DNA from: Beverwykella pulmonaria
Lineage: Eukaryota > Ascomycota > Dothideomycetes > Pleosporales > Melanommataceae
DNA length: 64,000 bases
Direction of reading: 5' to 3'
Assembly (NCBI GenBank): GCA_001599595.1
Contig: BCHH01000013.1
Coordinates: 1,139,961 to 1,203,960 of the forward strand
Below the pieces are notes generated by a model. That model worked only from the letters and a program-made list of their open reading frames with translations, made no database searches and was not told the origin of the DNA. Position numbers and translations under genes: made by a program. This document shows, one piece after another, positions 59,303 to 64,000 of the stretch (positions are counted from its first letter, which is position 1; every line of letters starts with the position of its first letter).

Positions 59303-60961
59303 ATGGCGCTCAATCGATCGCCCACCCGTCGCTACTTCGACCTGCCCGAGATCCTCGCGGCCGATTCCTGGGACTACCGTGGCCAATTCATTCTCTCCTC
59401 AATACTAGTCATACCTTTATTCAAGACCTCACCTGACGAGCGCGACGCAATTCTTGCGCAACTCAAGGGCTCATCCGCATCGCCGAATGATGGCATCGAT
59501 ATCAATACCCCACTGCGCTCACTATCCTTCATCCCGTGGCTACGTAACTACACACCCTCCGCCGAAGACATAGTCTTTGACCTCGTCCGGGACAACAATC
59601 AAGGCTTCGTATCCTCGACGCCGTGTATCTTCATTGATGTGCAGGGCATGAAGGAGAACATGTGCGTGATTTCACATTATGTGAAGATGCTGGAGAGTGA
59701 AGAGGGGAATTTGGACGGAGGATATGATCAGGAGTTTGCGATGGTACCCATGCACAAGGCGATGCGGATGCTGGGCTGTGCGACGAAGGAGAAGAGTTGG
59801 TTTCCGGATGTGTTGGACGAGGGGTTTAGAGTCAAGAAGTCGGAAAGGAAGGATGGCGGGGAGGGAGACGGACCGGAAGATGTAATGATTGAGAAGGCAA
59901 GTTATTGCTGGCCTGAACATCTACCCCTGGATCTGAAGCTGGAAGCCGACATGCCGACACTTATATCGCTCATCCATCTATCAAAGCCGGAACGTAAAAA
60001 GATGATAGCGGACATTGGCCATGACGAAGGCCAAGGCCCTGTGAAAATTATCAACTGGCCCGCCGGCATCGAGCCGGGCTCTAACGCCGATATGTGGCAT
60101 ATATTCGACCGGATTAAACCAGACTGGTTCGTCGTCGCGCCATACGGCCAACTCTTCGGCCTCTTCATCGATTGTGTTCCTCTCCATAGCCCGCACCGCG
60201 AACCTCAAGTTATCCTTGCATGCCGGAACCGAGTCGAACAAAACGGCATGGCAACAGAAAGCCTTACGATGGAGCCTTCTATGGTTACAACGAGCGCAGT
60301 CCGTCGAGTTTGGAATGCAGCATGGAATCCCACCGGCACCGCGACCTGTGACGATGTCAGAGAGAACGACACGATGCGGAAACTGAGGTTAGAACCCGTA
60401 CGTCCTACACTAGAGGTTATTACGAGTCCAGGAAGTCCCATCGTAAGCAGCGAGCTCCCCATCTTCGTACTCGCGCCCATAACACCAACGCAAGAGCACG
60501 CGCTGCGCGCCCTGATCAGCACTCAGATAGACCACTGGCAGTTCCTCAGGGTACCAGGCAGCCTCAAACAGCTTGTGCGCTACTTCCAATCGCCGCATTT
60601 TCTGCGGCACAATCACCACCCGCCTCACGACTTCATCGCAATAGATGATCTCACGCTGTCCGCTCTTTCCAGCGGCGAAAATCCAAGCTTCTTACTCGCT
60701 ACGGGGGCCACGGTCTGGCATGAGCAGGAAGATGGAACGCAACTGGCAATAGACGAGGTGGGATATGTGGTTGGGCGATCGGTGATGCACGAGTACGATT
60801 CGTATCAGCTTTGGTCGGGTCGGTGCTTTCAATCTATGGGGTTGATGTCCTTTATTGAGGAGTCTAGTGTGGAGGATCAGACTGGGGCGGGGAGGTATTA
60901 TTGGGACTGTTTCGATGTCGAGGACGAGGAACTGCAGGCGTTGGTTTCTACTAGAGAGTGA
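59303..60961 (+). CDS. Unknown protein, 552 residues
   Basis: A single exon in good start context (acaATGG). I do not recognise the family. It begins MALNRSPTRRYFDLPEILAA and is a soluble, mixed alpha/beta-looking protein without signal peptide, membrane segments or repeats. Blocks that look structured are PCIFIDVQGMKENMCVISHY, DRIKPDWFVVAPYGQLFGLF, LPIFVLAPITPTQEHALRAL, a His-rich HFLRHNHHPPHDFIAIDDL and the end YYWDCFDVEDEEL. Two segments (around 110 and around 455) share a pattern of hydrophobic strand followed by Ile-Asp, which could mark a duplicated domain; this is only an impression. Confidence 0.75.
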   Translation: MALNRSPTRRYFDLPEILAADSWDYRGQFILSSILVIPLFKTSPDERDAILAQLKGSSASPNDGIDINTPLRSLSFIPWLRNYTPSAEDIVFDLVRDNNQGFVSSTPCIFIDVQGMKENMCVISHYVKMLESEEGNLDGGYDQEFAMVPMHKAMRMLGCATKEKSWFPDVLDEGFRVKKSERKDGGEGDGPEDVMIEKASYCWPEHLPLDLKLEADMPTLISLIHLSKPERKKMIADIGHDEGQGPVKIINWPAGIEPGSNADMWHIFDRIKPDWFVVAPYGQLFGLFIDCVPLHSPHREPQVILACRNRVEQNGMATESLTMEPSMVTTSAVRRVWNAAWNPTGTATCDDVRENDTMRKLRLEPVRPTLEVITSPGSPIVSSELPIFVLAPITPTQEHALRALISTQIDHWQFLRVPGSLKQLVRYFQSPHFLRHNHHPPHDFIAIDDLTLSALSSGENPSFLLATGATVWHEQEDGTQLAIDEVGYVVGRSVMHEYDSYQLWSGRCFQSMGLMSFIEESSVEDQTGAGRYYWDCFDVEDEELQALVSTRE

Positions 60962-61696
60962 AGTGAAGGGAACCAAGTATCATTAAGCATGGAGCTAGCA
61001 AAGCAACATGCATTACTAAAAATACGACCAATTATTGGCTAAGGTTGATGTCGGGTGGGGAATAAAGCTCAATGGCCTGAATGGGGGCGAATTTGCCGTT
61101 ATCACTATTCCATAACAGAGATTCTTCTCCTCATGTTTGTCCCGTCACTGGCGGATTTTGATGTCGACCTAAAACGCAAAGACGATGATAATAAAAAGGT
61201 CGAACCATGTGTAAAGTGACAAGAACTCAGTGTATACTCCCATCAGACGCTCTGTCCCTATACCTTTATAAGATTCACAGAGAGGTAATTATTCTATTAT
61301 TTCTAGTGTCTATTTCTATTGGGAGATGTAAGATGTATCGAGTGATGTTGAGCGTGGGAGCATGTTGAGGAAAGTGCAATGGGTACGGTACGTGAGGTTA
61401 ATTTGGAACAGGTTTAACACGAAAGTAAAAATCATTTGACTTCAAGCACAAGAAGCACGTTGGAAGTGTCAGAATTGGCTGTCGAGATCGAATCAACGCG
61501 TCCAGAATGTTTGTTGGCATTGCATCGTAGGCGCGACGTGAGACGAAAACGCGCCATCACGTGTGCGCACAGGCAATTTCTGCCCAAGATGAATTGCACG
61601 TCATCAGTGCTTAAACATCACCACGCCGCCTATCAACATGATGCTGGCCAAACAATAGCATTTTCACTCACCCTCCATCTGATTTCTCTGTCCATA
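60962..61696. other. Intergenic, no gene seen
   Basis: 735 bp between tandem plus-strand genes. The QTRT2 frame is open upstream to 61436, but that part has no similarity and ATG 61697 fits the family start. Confidence 0.55.
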
Positions 61697-63236
61697 ATGA
61701 CCAACGAAGTGTCTCTGCCGGATTTGACCCAACTTCCGCCCGAAATGCTCGAGTTTGCCCTCCTCAAGTCATCTGGCGCCCTCGCGCCCCGCCTCGGTCG
61801 CCTATCTCTGCCAGGAAGAAAGACGATTTTGACCCCAGGGCTCCTCGGCAATACGTCGAGAGGTGCAGTGCCGCATATAAGCCAGGACAATTTTCAGAGC
61901 GTCAACCTCAATGGCGTTTATGTGGCCCTCGAAGACTGTGTGTATTTGAACCCCCCATGATACCCGAATCATGCCTAATCAGAAGTTAGATATCGAGAAG
62001 CACCCAGAAAAAACCCCGCCAATCTTCCAGATAGAGCATCCCGATCCCCTCCGCCGATTCATCGCGCTCCCTAAAGATACCCTTCTCGTCCTCGGTGCTC
62101 GTCGACAGCCACCAATACCGAGTCCAGTCGCGAATACAAACTCGGAAGTAGGCCTTCTGACCTCGTATGGCTTCAGGTCCATAAGCTCTGAGTACTATGC
62201 CGCTGCCGCGCGGAAGCTGCAGCCGGATATTGTGGTGGGGCTGGCAGACGTTCCCTTTGGACAGGAAACCGTGGGCATCAAGAGGAAGGACAAGATGAGC
62301 GACAGGACCGAGACATGGACGAGAGATATCATTGCGAAGAGGAATAGAATTGAAAAAGGAGAGCCGCGGTACAGCATCTTCGCGCCCATTCTTCCCATCG
62401 ACCAGGACCTTCAATCGTGGTATTTGGAGCATTTGCTCGATGATATGGTGGAGCATATCAGTGGAGTTGCCATCTACGATGCATATCTTCTGGATGATCT
62501 CCCAGAAGCGCTGCACCATCTACCGCGCTTATCCTTCCACATACCTGCTGGTCCGCATGAGTTACTGCGCCAAATCAGCTTAGGAATGGATATCTTCACA
62601 ATTCCCTTCATCTCAGATGCCACCGATGCAGGAATTGCCCTCGACTTCGCATTTCCTGCACCGCAGCGGCCAGATTCAGACACGTCCAGCTCAAGACAGT
62701 CACTCGGAATCGACATGTGGCTAGCCTCTCACGCCGAGTCCGCATCGCCTCTCACAAACGACTGTACCTGCTACGCCTGCACCAAGCACCACGCCGCCTA
62801 CATACAGCACCTCCTCTCCGCTAAAGAAATGCTCGGCTGGGTCCTCATCCAACTGCACAACCACGCCATCCTAGATTCCTTCTTCTCCGGCATCCGCACC
62901 AGCATCGAAAACGGCACCTTCGAGCAAGACGCCACAGCGTTCGAAGCGTTTTACGAACCGAGCCTGCCTGAGAAGACAGGGCAAGGGCCGAGGGTGAGAG
63001 GGTATCATCATTCGAGCTTGGAGCAGAAAAAGGCGCCTGGGAGGAAGAATCCGAAGGCGTTTCGGAATTTTGAGAAAGAGGGCGTACTGCAGGCTATACA
63101 CGGACAGCAGCCGAATGCGAAGCCAGAGGTGAGGGATTTGATTGATGATGAGGCGCTTGTGGGGCTGGTTGGGCTGGAGAACGTGGGGCCTGGTGAAGGA
63201 ATCGAGACGCTGAGGCTAGAAGATGATAAATCTTAG
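61697..63236 (+). CDS. QTRT2: Queuine tRNA-ribosyltransferase accessory subunit 2
   Basis: Two exons, 61697-61939 and 61983-63236, with a short 43-nt intron (GTGTAT..TCAG); 498 residues. QTRT2 pairs with the catalytic QTRT1 to swap guanine for queuine at the wobble base of GUN anticodons. The TIM-barrel protein shows LLTSYGFRSISSEYY, DIVVGLADVPFG and the zinc site C342-x-C344-x2-C347 with His373 (CTCYACTKHHAAYIQH, LHNHAILDSFF). The catalytic Asp region of the true transglycosylase is not conserved, as expected for this subunit. The start was chosen where MTNEVSLPDL precedes PRLGRLSLPGRKTILTPG, the usual N-terminal strand. Confidence 0.9.
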
Positions 63237-63673
63237 TCAATTTCACGATTGCAGATGTATGGGTCAATAATCGGTAATTCGGGGCTTCTTAGTCAGTATT
63301 TATCACACAGGCTCCGCATTATTCCCACAGTGGTCTCAACATCTCATTCCTTTCTCTCATTCCTCTACGTTACTACATCTAACCTTTCCTATGCCATTCA
63401 CTCTTGTCAGACCAGCCTCCGTCGCTCCACCCAGGCCGTCTACATTGGTTTCCGTTTCCTAACTCACAATCGCCGCCGCTACCACTATCGCTCTCCCAAC
63501 AGTACGCATAGTCAACGCCCACAGGGGTGTGACCAGAGAGGGCCGGCCATCCCTCCTGCCAGCCTACCCGCCTTTTACGCCATTTTCCACAAAATATTGC
63601 CACTATGAAGTATATAAGAAGAGGTCAGTAGCAGGTGATGGGCAGGGAAGAGGTAAAGTTGATATGTAGCTTA
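63237..63673. other. Intergenic, no gene seen
   Basis: 437 bp between the QTRT2 stop and the convergent ankyrin-repeat gene. Frames are short with no motif. Confidence 0.5.
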
Positions 63674-64000
63674 TTAGGAGACGGTACTGTGTGACTTCAG
63701 AAGCCTTACAATAGCCTCATGCCCGTTCCTTGCAGCCCACAATAGCGGTGTCTATCCATATTTGTCCTTTGAGTCGACGTCAACCTTACCTGTGTCGAGC
63801 AGCAGATTCACCACAGCCTCATGCCCGTTCTCTGCCGCCCACGATAGCGGTGTCTGTCCTTTTTTGTTATCTATTGAGCCGACGTCAACCTTGCCCGTGT
63901 CGAGCAGCAGCTTGACCACGGCCTCGTGCCCGTTCTTTGCCGCCCACGACAGCGGTGTCTTTCCATATTCGTTGTCCTTTGAGTCGACGTCGACCTTGCC
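63674..64000 (-). pseudogene. 3' end of an ankyrin-repeat gene, broken by a stop
   Basis: Read from the window edge, the frame gives tandem ankyrin repeats of about 33-34 residues ([40 protein letters not shown]). At the DNA level the repeats are close copies of about 100 bp. An in-frame TAG at 63754-63752 replaces the Lys/Gln codon seen at that place in the other copies. Beyond it the frame stays open and still codes for ankyrin sequence (TPLLWAARNGHEAIVRLL) to a TAA at 63676-63674. So the gene was shortened recently, or the stop is the current end. The N-terminal part, which could include a NACHT or other domain, is outside the window. Confidence 0.8.

Overview
The window is nuclear DNA of a filamentous ascomycete (Pezizomycotina). 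Most genes are broken by introns of 43-104 nt with GT..AG ends and usually a CTAAC/CTAAT branch site. The gene set is typically fungal: a HET-domain gene, a tandem DUF3433 protein, an AA11 chitin monooxygenase and a calcineurin A with the usual fungal layout. I cannot fix the class or genus by eye. Splice sites were chosen by hand, using frame continuity and family conservation.

Layout. 1-11.6 kb holds housekeeping genes: signal peptidase subunit SPC3 (-), the exoribonuclease XRN1 (-), the histone chaperone HAT2/RbAp48 (+, divergent from XRN1) and a conserved Ser/Pro-rich protein (-). 11.6-14.0 kb has no gene and carries two short inverted-repeat elements of one family (MITE-like). 14.0-31.7 kb is the remarkable part: a two-gene Tc (toxin complex) locus of bacterial type arranged head to head. 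A TcB-TcC fusion with a C-terminal nuclease-like cargo is on the minus strand, and a 3101-residue TcA is on the plus strand, with a 565-bp shared promoter region between them. 31.7-33 kb is sparse and holds a possible degraded trypsin-like gene. 33-38.3 kb returns to ordinary genes: an unknown protein, dephospho-CoA kinase, CFIm25 and a MAT2B-like reductase. 38.3-40.7 kb is an AT-enriched stretch without genes. 40.7-63.2 kb holds a DUF3433 membrane protein, an AA11 LPMO, calcineurin A, an Mmc1-like mitochondrial protein, a HET-domain protein, a C69-type peptidase, an unknown 552-residue protein and the queuine transferase accessory subunit QTRT2. The window ends inside an ankyrin-repeat gene whose reading frame is broken by a stop codon.

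The Tc locus is the strongest candidate for an unusual system. TcA should form the translocation pore, TcB-TcC the cocoon that holds the cargo, and the last part of TcC the enzyme that is delivered. The cargo resembles restriction-endonuclease-fold toxins (Tox-REase-5 type). A 56-nt spliceosomal intron lies at the boundary between the conserved Rhs core and the variable cargo, so the cargo is carried on its own exon. Tc-like genes have been noted before in a few fungi (I recall Gibberella/Fusarium), so their presence alone is not new. The intron placement, cargo type and divergent layout are what deserve a check.
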